Shown here one piece after another: positions 46,389-64,000 of a stretch of DNA of 64,000 nt. The stretch's first letter is position 1; the number at the start of each line of letters is the position of its first letter. The notes beneath the pieces were generated by a model, which was not told the DNA's origin, made no database searches, and worked only from the letters and a program-made list of their open reading frames with translations. Position numbers and translations under genes: made by a program. The stretch spans positions 1,674,001-1,738,000 of the forward strand of contig JAEHOE010000002.1 of assembly GCA_016858145.1 (NCBI GenBank), read 5' to 3'. The DNA comes from Edaphochlamys debaryana. Its lineage: Eukaryota; Chlorophyta; Chlorophyceae; Chlamydomonadales.

Positions 46389-47884
46389 GGCATGCCGAGC
46401 AGAAATGGCGGGAACTTGCAGCTGACGCGAAGTGAGCCACCTGCAGAGGTGGGTAGCAGGGCTCTGTGGGCAGGAATATGGCTATGTTATGCTGTGTTGC
46501 ACATGCCCTTTGCGTCGCAACAGGTTCCATCCCGGTCGGTCTCCCTCCGGCCCTCCCCCTTCCCCCCAGGCTGTGGACCATAGAAGACTGGCACGCTTCA
46601 CGGCTGGGGGCTTCATTAAGCGTCTCTAGGAAGTGCTGTTCGCGGGCTATATCTGCAGCATGTGTCGCATACCGGTCGCATATCGCACCGTAGCCAATCG
46701 AGCCATGTGGGGCTGGAACCTGCTGGAGTAGGGGAGATCTCCCCTGGGCTGGAGGCTGGGTGCACACTAAACCTTGCTGTGGCCCCGTAGCCCTGGCCGC
46801 CTTTTCTGCTGGGATTTGCCCGTGGCTTGCTTAGCATGTGCGACCTGCGTGCGACGTGCCATACCCGCAGAATTGCAGGTTACAAGGCATCCTGCGTACA
46901 ACACAGTCGGGCGATGCACATCCTGCGTGCACCCAATGCGTCCTGTCAAGGAGGCGCGGGGCGCAGCGCGGGGAGAACAGCCCATCTGCCCTGGGTAGAG
47001 GGGCGAGTCCCGAACGCAATTTGCATGCCTCACGCACCTTCCAGCAGCCGAGGGTCTCCCTCCCCATCCACCCCTGGCTTTCCAGCGTTGGGCCCTTCCG
47101 ATGTTACCGGTAAGTTATGCGCTCTTGAGGACTTTGCACAGGGCCTGCCCTGCGCGGGCGGTGGGGGCCATGCAATCCAAGAATAACTGAGCCCCCAAGC
47201 CCCCCATCTGGGCCAGTAAGGTCGCTATCATATATTACAGGGTGAAACGAGCGTACGGGACACGCGCTCCACGCCATGCATACAAGCAAGACTCCCATGA
47301 ATCCTATCCTCAACGCAACCCAGCAATGCAGCAATCCATGAAACGTGGCCCACAATGCCGGTACCAACCCCATATGACCATATGCCACATCCCCACAGGG
47401 CTCTGGCCCACTCCGAGGGTACAGGCCGAGCCAGGTCTAGAACCTACAGGCCCATGCGTCCTAGCTCCATCCTACGCGGGCTGCTGCCCGAAGGCAGGCA
47501 ACAGGGGTGCGCCAGGTGGTCTCTGCAGCCCACACACACACACCTGCCCGACAATGCCTGAGGCAAGGCCCAACGCCCACACATCCCCACATAGCGCTCC
47601 GACCTACCATACTCCTTATGTAATGCTACTTACTGACACCCACACCTACTGCGCCCGCGCCCCTCGCTTCTTCCCTGCCGCCCGCGCCTGCTCGTCATAC
47701 TCGCGTTCTCCTCTACCTCCCTCCGCAACCCCGCTGTCCATTTGGGCCGTGTCGGCCGGCGCCCCTCGCCCATACCCGCACCCATATGTACTAATACCGA
47801 CACCATCCGCGCGCTCTGTCTGCACCCACGTGCTCTTTCCGCCCGCTCCAAGGTTGCGTCCCTCCTGCTGCATCCTGGTCCTCA
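46389..47884. other. Intergenic region, MYND-like gene promoter and CREG 3' UTR
   Basis: Both neighbours are on the minus strand. No coding segment, RNA gene or long repeat was recognised. A short (CA)n run lies at about 47531-47543, and a minus-strand TGTAA near 47237. Confidence 0.4.
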
Positions 47885-49820
47885 TCAAGCCCGGCGCCGC
47901 CTCCAAGGGCTCGAGCTGAGCTCCGCATCGTAGTACTCCTGTGGGACGAATGGAGGTTGCGGCAAGGTGGGGTGGGCAGGGTGTATTGGTCCCGGGTACC
48001 GTGTGGTGCTGAGGGGACCAGCCCCAGCCATCCGCAGCAACCCAGCACCCCCTTCTTCTATCCGTACACACCTGTCCGTCCAGTACGGCCATACCGCCGT
48101 ACCAGTCCAGCACGTGCACCTCGTCCACGTGCAGCTCGTAGCTGCAGGGCAGCGGGCAACGGCAACAACCGGGCAGTGCAGGGTCACACGCCATACATGT
48201 CTCATGAGTCATGACCGTACGGTTCTATCTTGGCCAATCGCGTCTCATCTGCTAGCGCGACAAGGAGCTCCAGGTCCTCCTCTTTCAAGCTCTCACTCGC
48301 AGGGTTTCAGCCGCCCGCGCATCCCAGGCACCACCCGCCACCCCCCACGAGCACTCACAACTCGAACTTGTGGCCCTCCGGCCAGCCGGCCATGGCGGGG
48401 TGCCGAGCGAACATGGCCTCCCGTGCGATCTCCGCATCCTCCGGGGGTACGGGCAGCATGCGGCCGAAGAGCGTGGCACGGGCGCAGGCGGGGTCCTCCG
48501 GGTCTAGGCCCCCGCAGGGCCCGCCCGGGCCCGAGGAGCCGGAAGACGAACCGGCGGGGCTCGCTGGCCGCTGCATCTCTGTGAGCGTGTAGGTGCAGCG
48601 GGGGTGGGCCTGTGCCGGGGGAGGAGGAATGAAAGGGGACCGCAGGAAACGACCAGTTCGGGGCGAGCGGTCGAGGCGTGGGGCGCCAAGGTGGGGCCAG
48701 CAGCTGGGTCCCCCGATGCCACAGGCGTGCGAAAGATACCTGCCGGCACGTCAAGTAGATTTACTCCAGCTCACCAGCACATTCTGCGTAAGCTCGTCCA
48801 TGGGCGTTACGTAGAAAAACAGCCGGCCGCTCGCGTTGTCCTTGGCACCGTCGCTGTGGGACACTATCCCCCTGCGGATGCGCACAAGTTGACACACAGC
48901 AACATGGGCCGGTGACAAGCAGCGTCAGAGGCTGTGCACCAACTGGTAGCCTCAGGGTCCTCTGAGGAGTGGGATGCTCCTCTGTGACCTGCTTCCCGTT
49001 GCTCCCCAGATGCTTTAATGATCGGCAATGCACATGGCATCGGCAGAGCCCGGTGTCCCATGCGGGATGCACATCCAGGCTGACCATCACCCAGGAGCTG
49101 CCCCGCACGCACCCGACCGCCTCGCCGCTGGCCTTGTCCTTTGTGGACAGAGTGCCCCAGGAAGTCTCGTGCACCAGCCAGCGGGCCATCTTGGCTCGCT
49201 CCTCGTAGGGAGGCCTGCGCGTGACAATGCACCGGGGAAGGCGGAGGGTGGAGGCTCAGTAGGCTGCGTCAGCCCGTGATTGGGCGGAGGGCAAACTCAA
49301 GCGCTCGCTTCTCGTAGGGCGGCCTGCGCGGGGGGAGGGGCAGAGGCTGGAGACTGCGGTGGCCGCTGTCTGGCAGCAGCACACAGGTTAGGGTGGCTGT
49401 AGTCGGTACGGAAGCCACAGCGCGGGCGGCGGGTGTCGTCGGGCCGCAATCTGCGGGCCTCAGGCAGGGGAGGGGTTGACGGCGGGTGAAGGACGGGGAC
49501 GGAGGCGCTCCTGTGACACACCTGGGGATGCCCTCCTCCTGTGGACTAACGCCGCCTCCGAGCAGGAAGTCCCAGTGGCCGACCAGCCAAGAGGACGTCG
49601 TGACTTGGTCTTTGGGGCGGCCGAAGTCATCGAGGATCGTGGCCTTGCCTCCAGGAGACACGATGGTGTGCCCTCCGACAGTGCTCTCCCGCTTCACGAG
49701 AGCGCCGTTGGTGGTCCCATATCCTCCGCGCAGTCTTGCCGCCGACGCGCTGGCCACGCAGAGGAGCAACACCACCACGAAACATGCCATCCGACAGCTT
49801 GGGGCTCGTCTGAGTGCCAT
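47885..49820 (-). CDS. CREG1: CREG-family secreted protein (cellular repressor of E1A-stimulated genes)
   Basis: Six exons (49820-49522, 49214-49113, 48871-48775, 48609-48359, 48141-48072, 47938-47885) join in frame to 290 residues. A signal peptide is clear at 1-27: MALRRAPSC then a hydrophobic core FVVVLLLCVASASA. The flavin-reductase-like CREG fold starts PPYEERAKMARWLVHETSWG and continues VSHSDGAKDNASGRLFFYVT, DELTQNVLAHPRCTYTLTEM, ARATLFGRMLPVPPED, AMFARHPAMAGWPEGHKFEL, VHVLDWYGGMAVLDGQEYYD. CREG proteins are secreted or endolysosomal glycoproteins with a PNPOx-like fold that has lost cofactor binding (family knowledge). Between signal peptide and fold lies a linker of about 70 residues. 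It is divergent with GyrB. Confidence 0.9.
49303..49330 (-). repeat. Ghost copy of the CREG exon 2 start with its acceptor
   Basis: On the minus strand CGCGCAGGCCGCCCTACGAG near 49328 copies the true acceptor and exon start CGCGCAGGCCTCCCTACGAG near 49220. It would read RPPYEKRALEF before running to a stop, against the real PPYEERAKM. Confidence 0.75.
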
Positions 49821-50221
49821 TGTCGTGCGTCGGGGCAGTGAGCTCTTGTTTGCGTCGCGTTTTATCCTAAAGCTTGCAAGTGAGCACAGAGACACGGGAT
49901 CCAAGGCCTCAAGGCGCGCGCGATGCGCGCGAGGGCTTTGGTTCTGCTTGCGCCTGCTGCAAGGCCACTACTGCAGCCCATACGACCAAAGTGCATAGGC
50001 GCTGCACCAGCCAAATTTGCAAAGCGGCGCGGAACCAGCCCTCGCACTTCCTCGAGGCATACCCGAGCCCTCCCAGCTTGCCCTACGCCCGATCTACTAA
50101 GCCTTTAACGTAACACTGTCCGCGGGGCAGCCGCCGACAGCCATTTGTGACACGACCGCCTGCATTCCGCCGGCACCGCGAGCACCAACAGCAGCGGCCG
50201 AGCAGCCGTTCGGAGGGGGCG
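49821..50221. promoter_or_regulatory. Divergent promoter region between CREG and GyrB
   Basis: Only 401 bp separate the two start codons, so promoters and 5' UTRs of both genes are compressed here. No specific element was assigned. Confidence 0.5.
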
Positions 50222-57462
<7,241 letters not shown>

Positions 57463-58356
57463 GGATCTGGATCCGGATCTGCGTCGATCGCGGACATGGC
57501 AACGGATCTGCAGCTGGATTGGCGCAGCGGTTGATTGCCTGGATGTGTGAGGAGGAGGAGGAGGCGGAGGATTGCTGGAGGAAGAGGGTGGAGGGGGATG
57601 ACGACGAAGGCATGGGGCCGTGCGGTGCGGGGACCGGTCGTGCGCAGTCGAGGCGGGGTTGCGGAGGGGGGCGCATGGGATCTTGGGATGTGCGGTGAAG
57701 GGGTGGTTGGGGGGCCGCGTGCGCACCCTCGTGCCCGCTTCCATCCCGAATCGCTGGTGCAGACCCGGAAGGCCGGGAAGGCAAGAAGAGGCGTTAGGAG
57801 ACGTGAGGTTAGGCGCCGTGCAAGGCAGGCACTTGGCTCGTTTTGCATCTCTCGATACCAGGTTCATTCCCCAGACCAGCATGCACGATGCAGCCCCCAA
57901 GTGTCAGCAGCCGGCAATTGCCATGCGAGCGGCTTGAGCATTAGGAGCCCGTGCCCCCCACCCGAAACAAGCCAGCATCTATAATTATCCCTAGCCAAGG
58001 GCACACTCCAAGTCCCTTCCACGTCCCAGCTCTTGACTTGATTCCGGCAAGGGACTTTTGCGGGCTCGGAAGCGTGTGTCCCATGTGGAGTGGAACACTT
58101 GAATCAACACGTACAACGTACAACCGTACACTCATGCAGATGTATGAAGTCGAGCCATTGCTACGAGCAGCTGTCGTCGAGCCATCGTGCCGCAGAGCCA
58201 TGCATCCTGCCAAACGCTTGGAAACGCTTGGAAAACTGTGCCAGTCTTTGGGCAATGCCATGCAACGCACCGTTGCCGCTAGCTTCTTACTTAGCAGTAA
58301 ACATCCATTGCCCCAAGCTTCCTGATGCTCATGCCGCCTCCAGGGACCTTCAATCC
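57463..58356. other. Convergent 3' region of GyrB and the membrane protein gene
   Basis: Both genes end here. The first 50 bp carry more GGATCT repeats, followed by a GAG-rich stretch. No coding feature or RNA gene was recognised; some AT-richer sequence lies at 57900-58300. Confidence 0.4.
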
Positions 58357-61300
58357 TCAAGCACCCCTCCTGCGCCTGGCCAGGCTCCCCTGGCTCCCCC
58401 CCACTTCCCCAGCCTCCTCCTCCCCCTTCACACCCCCGTCAAAACCCGGCGCCTGCTCCCCAGCCCCCGGCTCCCCTCCACCACCCTCGTCCTCCTCTTG
58501 CGCAGCCGAGCCCTCCTCCACAGACCCTCCGGGCTGCTCCTCCTCGCCATCCTCCTCGGGGTTGACAGGGGCGAAGGAAGGTTCCGAGAAGGCGGGGTGT
58601 GGGTCCTTGGCAGCGCCGCAGCAATTCCCCGCGAGGGACCCGAGCCGCAGCCTCAGGCGGGGCACCAGATCCTCTACGGCAATCAAGATGGCAAATCCCA
58701 GGATGAGGGAGATGTTGATGACTAGGATCACGACGCCGATGGTGATGTCGGCGGCCTGGAGGGCCGGCAGGAACGGGAGGGCGGGCACCACACGGCGGGA
58801 TGAATGGAAGGGGAGGCGGATAAGAGCTGCGGACTTGCAGGGAGCGCGCTGTGGATCGGGCGACGGGTGGATCATGGTTGGGGTGTGCAACGCGGGGAGG
58901 CCGTCCACCCGAAAGGCATCCCGCCGGGTCGGCCGCAACGCGCCCATCCACCCGGACCCACCTGGCTGTTGGTCTCTGACACGAGCGTCCACTCCACCGC
59001 CGCCCCCACCCCCCCCAGCTCCTCCGCCCCCAGCAGGAACAGCGCCAGAGCGATGGTGAGCGCCAGCACGCCCAGGGACAGGAACTCCATCACCTGGCCG
59101 GGATGGGGGGGGGACGGCGGGGAGGGAAGGGAGGGGGGGAAGGCGGTGACACGGCCCGGGTGTCAGGGTGGCGCCCGCACGCAGTCAGCTTATCGGCTCA
59201 AGGGGACTCGCCCCATCGCGACCCGCTCCCTCGACCTCAGCGCCAAGCCTCCGCCCACCGTGAGCACGCGCGCCCGCACGGGCGAGCACACCATGTTGAC
59301 CATGGCAATGAGCAGCAGCACGGCCAGCAGGAGCAGCGCCTGGGGGGTGGAGGCACGAGGTTGCGGGTAATTTGCATTGTATGCATTGCTGCATGATGAG
59401 TACCAGAGCGCGTGGTGAAGACCGCCAGAACAACCGCATTTGGGGAGGAACGAGTAGAAGAGATGGACATGAGGGCTAGTTCACCCACGTCCACCAGCAC
59501 TGGACCCCTCCCTCCTCCCCCTCCTCCCTGTCTGCCCTCCCCTCCTGCCTCCTGCCTGTACCCCGCCCTCCTCCCTCCCCCTCCCCCCCCTCCCTTGCCT
59601 GCTGGTAGGGCAGCAGCGCCCGTGCGAATACGTCCACCAGCACCAGCGCCAGGGTCTCCCCCTGCAGCACAGCCTCCCAGAAGTACCACTCGGGCCTTGG
59701 GGGGACGGGGGATGGGGGATGGGGCGGGTGAGGATGTAGGGTGGGCAGGATGAGCCGGGGAGTTGGCTGGCTTGTGTGGAAGGCAGGAAACGGGGTGCAG
59801 CCACCCACTGCCACCTGTACCGCCGGTAGAAGAGCCCCAGCCGCATCTTGGTTGCTCGCTCGTCCAGGCGGTGCCGGTGCCGCCACATGAGCCCCAGCAG
59901 GCCGGCGGGGGGGCCCACGCAGAAGAGCAGCACGCAGGCGACGCCCAGGGGCAGGTAGCGCGCGGCGTGGGCGCCCGCGTAGCACTCCTGGGGTGGATGG
60001 CAGGGGGAGAGCAGCGGGATAGAGGCTTGCGTACGCTGTACGATGTAAAATCACTTTGTGGAGGTGTTGGCCTTCTCGATCTCGGCCCCACCTGGTTCAT
60101 GTCATCCACCCAGTAGCCGTAGCGCCAGGCGGCCTGGGGGAGGGCAGGAAGCGGGGGCAGCGGCAGGGAGCCTTGGGTCACGAGTAGCGGACGAGGGCAG
60201 CAGCTAGCGGCGCCGGGCCAACCCAGGCCGACGGCTGCCGCACTGCTTGCCACTCCACGCCCCTCCACACGCCGCGCCCCGCCGCATGCCCCGCCCACCG
60301 TACATACTGCCACGCCCCTGATCCCGTTCTCTGCGCCCCTGCCGCCCGCTCGCCTGCTGCGCCTCCTCCGTGCCGGGGTCTATGGCCCGGCAGGAGAACA
60401 TGGCCAGCGAGGCGGCCACCAGGGCGGGGTACAGGATGAAGGCGGCCACCAGGCACACGATCAGCATCTGGTAGCCCAGGGACACGCCCTGCAGAAGGGA
60501 TGGGAGCCGACAAGCGAGGAGGTGTACGGGATCAGTGATGTCGTACAGGTGTACACGGGGCTGTCGTACGGGCAGTCGATCAGCATCTGGTAGCCCAGGG
60601 ACACGCCCTGCAGCGCAGCAGGGGGGGTCCGTGTGAGGGAACCGGGGGGGTCCGTGTGAGAGATACATCATGTGCCGTACAGGTGTGCAAGTGTGGGGCC
60701 ATGGGCTATCCGCACGGGCAGTGTGCTGGGATACGGGTACGGCATGGAGATGTACGGAGGTTGTCGTGCGTGCCGTACCTGGTCCAGGTGTACGATGGTT
60801 GAGTTGGGGTCGGTGGCGGTTAGGCGCAGGGAGTCCAGGACCTTCTGGGAGGTACGCGACACGAGCAGCTTGAGCCGCAGGGCCGCGCTGGGGCGGCCAT
60901 CCCCGTGGCTGGGACGCTCCCCAGATTGATAACCACCCGCCGGCTGGAAGCCGGGTCGGGTACCAAAGGGCGATTCTCCAGCCCCGCCGTTGCCGCCTCC
61001 TGCGCCGTTGGCTCCGGCTCCTTCGGGCAGAGGGCGTCCCTCCGCAACCGGTTCGACCCCGGTGGACTCGCGGCGGTGCGAGGACAGCGGGGGCTGCCAG
61101 CTGGCAAAGGGGTCGGGGGGGCGCGGGAAGAACTGGCGGGCCTGTCGGGAGGGGGAGCGGCGGGCTGCCGGCTTGGGCTCGCGTTGCGGTGGCTTGGAGG
61201 CCGGGGCCCACACGGGTGCCGGGCTGGAGGGGTGCTGCTGCTCGGGAGGAGGAGGAGGAGGTGGCGGAGGCAGAGGCAGCAGCGGTGGCGGTGGCGGCCG

Positions 61301-63999
61301 CGGCGGGGAGGCGCCCAAAGTCCCTGAGCCCGATGGCGACACTTTAACTTCCACTCGCTCCGTCGCAGGCGCTGAATCCAGCTGCCCGTGGATCGTCCCA
61401 GTTCCTTCCTTTGCAGCTGCAGCAACCTCCGCCTCTTCATCTTGCGCAGCTGCTATGGCTTCAGCCAGTTCAACGTCCACCCCGCCCTCCTGCTCCTCCC
61501 CGCCGGGGTAGTGCTCGGCCGCAGCGGGCAGCAGGCCGGGGACCCAGGCGACGGGCTTGCCGCCGTCGCTGGGGCGGCTCCTGCGGCGGCCGAGGCCCTG
61601 GGCCCTCCTGAGCCTGCTCTGTCTGAGGCAAAAGTACCTGCGGTGAAAGCGGAGTTGGAGGGCAAGCGTGGGAGGGACTATGGTCTTTGCATGCTCTCCC
61701 CCCTTCCATTCCCCGGGGCACTGGCACGTTACGGAAGGGGCCCTTCCGCCGCCCGCTGCCGTCCGGATGTGCCAGCCCACCGCTCACCGCAGCGTCCACA
61801 GGCCCATGCTGACCGCCGCCGCCGCCAGCGGCGACGCCAGCGCCCCCAGCAGGTTGGCTCGGGCCTGTTGCGCGCTGTCCAGTCCGGGGAAGAGGCAGGA
61901 GTGGGCGGTGGAGACGAGGAAGGAGGCCCCCGTGAGGGAGGCCAGCGCGGCGGAGAGGCGCGTGATGACGTCTGGGCGGGAACAGCAAAGGAAGGGGAGA
62001 GGCAGGCTTGGCTTGGCTGGGTTGTTCCCGAGGCAGAGACAGCAATGGCCCTCCCAGAACCGTAACCCACCCGGCCACTGCAGGTTGAGGCGGGTGATAA
62101 TGATGAAGAACTGGGCGTGCACTATGAGGACCTGGGGTGGAGGAGTCAAGGAGAGGGTGCGTGGGAAGCAGGGCGGGGCAGAGGACGGTAAGTTGGGCCC
62201 GGTCAAGCAGGCGCGGCCAAGAGGTCCCTCACGACACAACGGCACCTCTATTATGCCCCGTTGCCGTCCTTTCCCACCTTGAGCTTCTCTGAGGGTGATG
62301 CGGTGTTGGCGTCACGCGTGTAGTCATCCCCGAAGGCCGTCCACAGCGTGCCGAGGATGAGTGCCACAGTGGCGGCGAAGGCCAGCAGCGACATGGCCAC
62401 GGTGGGGCCCAGCCCGGGGCAGCGGCCGCACTCGAAGCCGGAGGACAGGAAGTAGCCGGGGGAGCAGGTGGCGCATAGGTTGCCCGTGTAACCCTCGGCG
62501 CATTGGAGCTGGGGACGTTGGGAGGAGCAGGAGGGGTGGAAGAGAGAGGCAGGCGAACGGCAGTGAAGCAGCGATCAAACAAGAGCTGCGGAGTGCGGAC
62601 GTATGGGGGAGCAGGAGGGGCGGAGAGGTGCACGGGTCTAAGGCACGCGAGGAAGGACTATTCAAGTTGCCATGTGTGGCCCCCATGAGCTTGCCTGCGT
62701 GTAGTCAATAGGAGGAGGGTCGCTGCCGTTCACCGCCACCGCAGAAGCCGAGAACACGCACAGTCCGCGGGCAGCGGCCGCAGGGCTCTCATCCGCCGCC
62801 GGGCAGGACCCGTCGCTGGCGCCGCCTGAAGAGGTAGTATCGGCTCCACCCAAGCTGCCGTTGTTGAGACCTGCCGGCGGCGGTTGGAGGTATGAGCGGT
62901 ACTGCCGTACCACGTCGGATCCCGGAGGCGAAGACGCGTACCACGCCCTCTGGCAGGCGAGCAGGGGACCGTTGGCCGCCTCCCCATACGCCTCCTCCAG
63001 CCCCGCCGCTTCCCGACACAGCCCCGCGTTCAGCGCTCCGGGCTCGCCTCCGCACGCCTCGGCGTTCGGACAGCGGTGCATGGCCGTTGACTGCGGGGCG
63101 GAGTGCCACCAGCCCCGTCTCGGGACCACCACCGCCCCGCCCAAGCACACCGCGTGCGAGGGGCAGCTGTTGCAGGGCGTGTTGGCCGCGGCGGCGATCT
63201 GGGCTGCGAGAGCGGGGTCGGCGGCGGTCGTGTTTGCATCCGCACTGGGGGCCCTCGGGTCCCGCCAAAGGCTGTAGAGCTTGGGCCCACAGGCGCTGCA
63301 GCTGGTAATGGGGAGGGACCAAGCCAGGGAGGAGCCGGCGTCGAGTCGCTCGCCCAGCGCGCAGGGGAGGATGGTGACGGGAAGGGGCAGGGCAGGGACC
63401 TGAGGGGCGGACGGGCGGGCGGGAGGCATTGGGGCAGTGCCTTTAGAGCTCGGAAGCAAGAAAGGGAGTGGCTGCAAGTGTGAGCAGCCCGCTTTGTGCA
63501 AGAGAGGGACAAGGGTGTATGAGCAGACCGCCTTGTGCGTGTCACCAACCTGCTGTGTGCCTTTGATGGCGAGGCTGAGCTCGTAGCCGGACCCTGCCCA
63601 GCCGCGCAGCTGCAGCCGCTCCCAGCGGGCCACCCCCGCAGCAACCGCCACCTCCGGCGGAGTGGCCTGAAGCAACGCTAGCTCCGGGCGGCTAAGGGCC
63701 AGGGCCGCTGTCAGGGGCTCGTGCTCTGAGCGTGTGGAAAGCGAGGGCAACACGGGGGCAAGTAAACACGGGGTCAGGCCACGGGCAAGCGTGGAGGGTG
63801 GCTGCCACTAGGCTCCACCACACGCACGCAGACACGCACGCACCCGTCACGCGTTGACCGGCGGCGTTGACCAGTTCCGCTGCCAGACCGAACAGCACCC
63901 CCGTACGCAGCCGTAGCCCGCCGGTGGGCGTTACGCTGACGGCGGCGCCGCCCGTGCCGGCGCCACTCGTGTTGGCGGCGGTTTCCTGAAGGAGCCGCA
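58357..63999 (-). CDS. Cysteine-rich multipass membrane protein, 5' partial
   Basis: Fourteen exons are visible: 63999-63844 (open at the edge), 63725-63550, 63399-62695, 62508-62278, 62131-62071, 61971-61788, 61637-60779, 60488-60354, 60133-60092, 59987-59815, 59695-59599, 59339-59259, 59093-58962, 58755-58357; about 1142 residues. A luminal or extracellular part has cysteine motifs TPCNSCPSHAVCLGG and LQCAEGYTGNLCATCSPGYF then CGRCPGLG, like the ephrin-receptor-type repeats of algal and oomycete receptor-like proteins. It then crosses the membrane about eight times, e.g. MSLLAFAATVALILGTLW, LIVHAQFFIIITRLNLQWP, LIVCLVAAFILYPALVAAS, EFLSLGVLALTIALALFLL, ITIGVVILVINISLILGFAI. A proline-rich cytoplasmic loop (about 60850-61640) splits the bundle, and the tail is acidic. 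Function unknown; channel or sensor is speculation. Three introns need GC donors. Confidence 0.72.
60577..60613 (-). repeat. Ghost copy of an exon start in the membrane protein gene
   Basis: Thirty-seven bases identical to 60458-60494, comprising the CTGCAG acceptor and the first codons GVSLGYQMLI of the real exon at 60488, occur about 119 bp upstream in the same intron. Beyond this the copy reads into unrelated sequence. Confidence 0.85.
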
Positions 64000-64000
64000 G

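Overview
The window looks like nuclear DNA of a GC-rich green alga (core chlorophyte; inference). The supporting signs are genes cut into many short exons by GT-AG and some GC-AG introns, plant-type families (Alfin-like PHD protein, IWS1, plant-type glutathione peroxidase, organellar DNA gyrase B) and a cilium/sperm-associated IQCH homologue. Exon models were built by hand from splice sites and reading-frame phase; no transcript data were available.

Left part (1-16 kb), minus strand: a tandem pair of paralogues. The right copy (about 8942-15803) joins a CDCA7-type zinc finger (zf-4CXXC_R1) to a long Pro/Ala-rich linker and a large helical region. The left copy (about 1256-7123) lacks the zinc-finger exons and carries an in-frame stop and a frameshift, so it is called a pseudogene. 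A near-identical block that includes an intron suggests gene conversion between them. A related Ala/Pro/Gln-rich fragment sits at the left edge and another at 8565-8940.

Middle part (17-37 kb): on the minus strand, a thioredoxin-type glutathione peroxidase domain (17454-18838) appears spliced in frame to an upstream single-pass membrane protein made of three kinds of tandem repeat (19012-21746). This is the best candidate for an undescribed architecture. On the plus strand follow RRP43/EXOSC8 of the RNA exosome (22522-24232) and an Alfin-like PHD protein (25285-26947). The large minus-strand IQCH homologue (28348-36475) has an intron holding a roughly 480-bp copy of Alfin exons 2-4.

Right part (37-64 kb): IWS1/SPN1 elongation factor (+, 37039-40845), a two-exon protein with a degenerate MYND-like finger (-, 43345-46388), a secreted CREG-family protein (-, 47885-49820), organellar GyrB (+, 50222-57462; 18 exons) and a cysteine-rich multipass membrane protein (-, 58357 to beyond the right edge).

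Recurring theme: short copies of exon edges with their splice sites lie inside neighbouring introns of RRP43, IWS1, GyrB (twice), CREG and the membrane protein. Together with the transplanted Alfin exons and at least three likely GC-AG introns, this suggests active local duplication shaping introns. No rRNA, tRNA, CRISPR or intact transposon was recognised.
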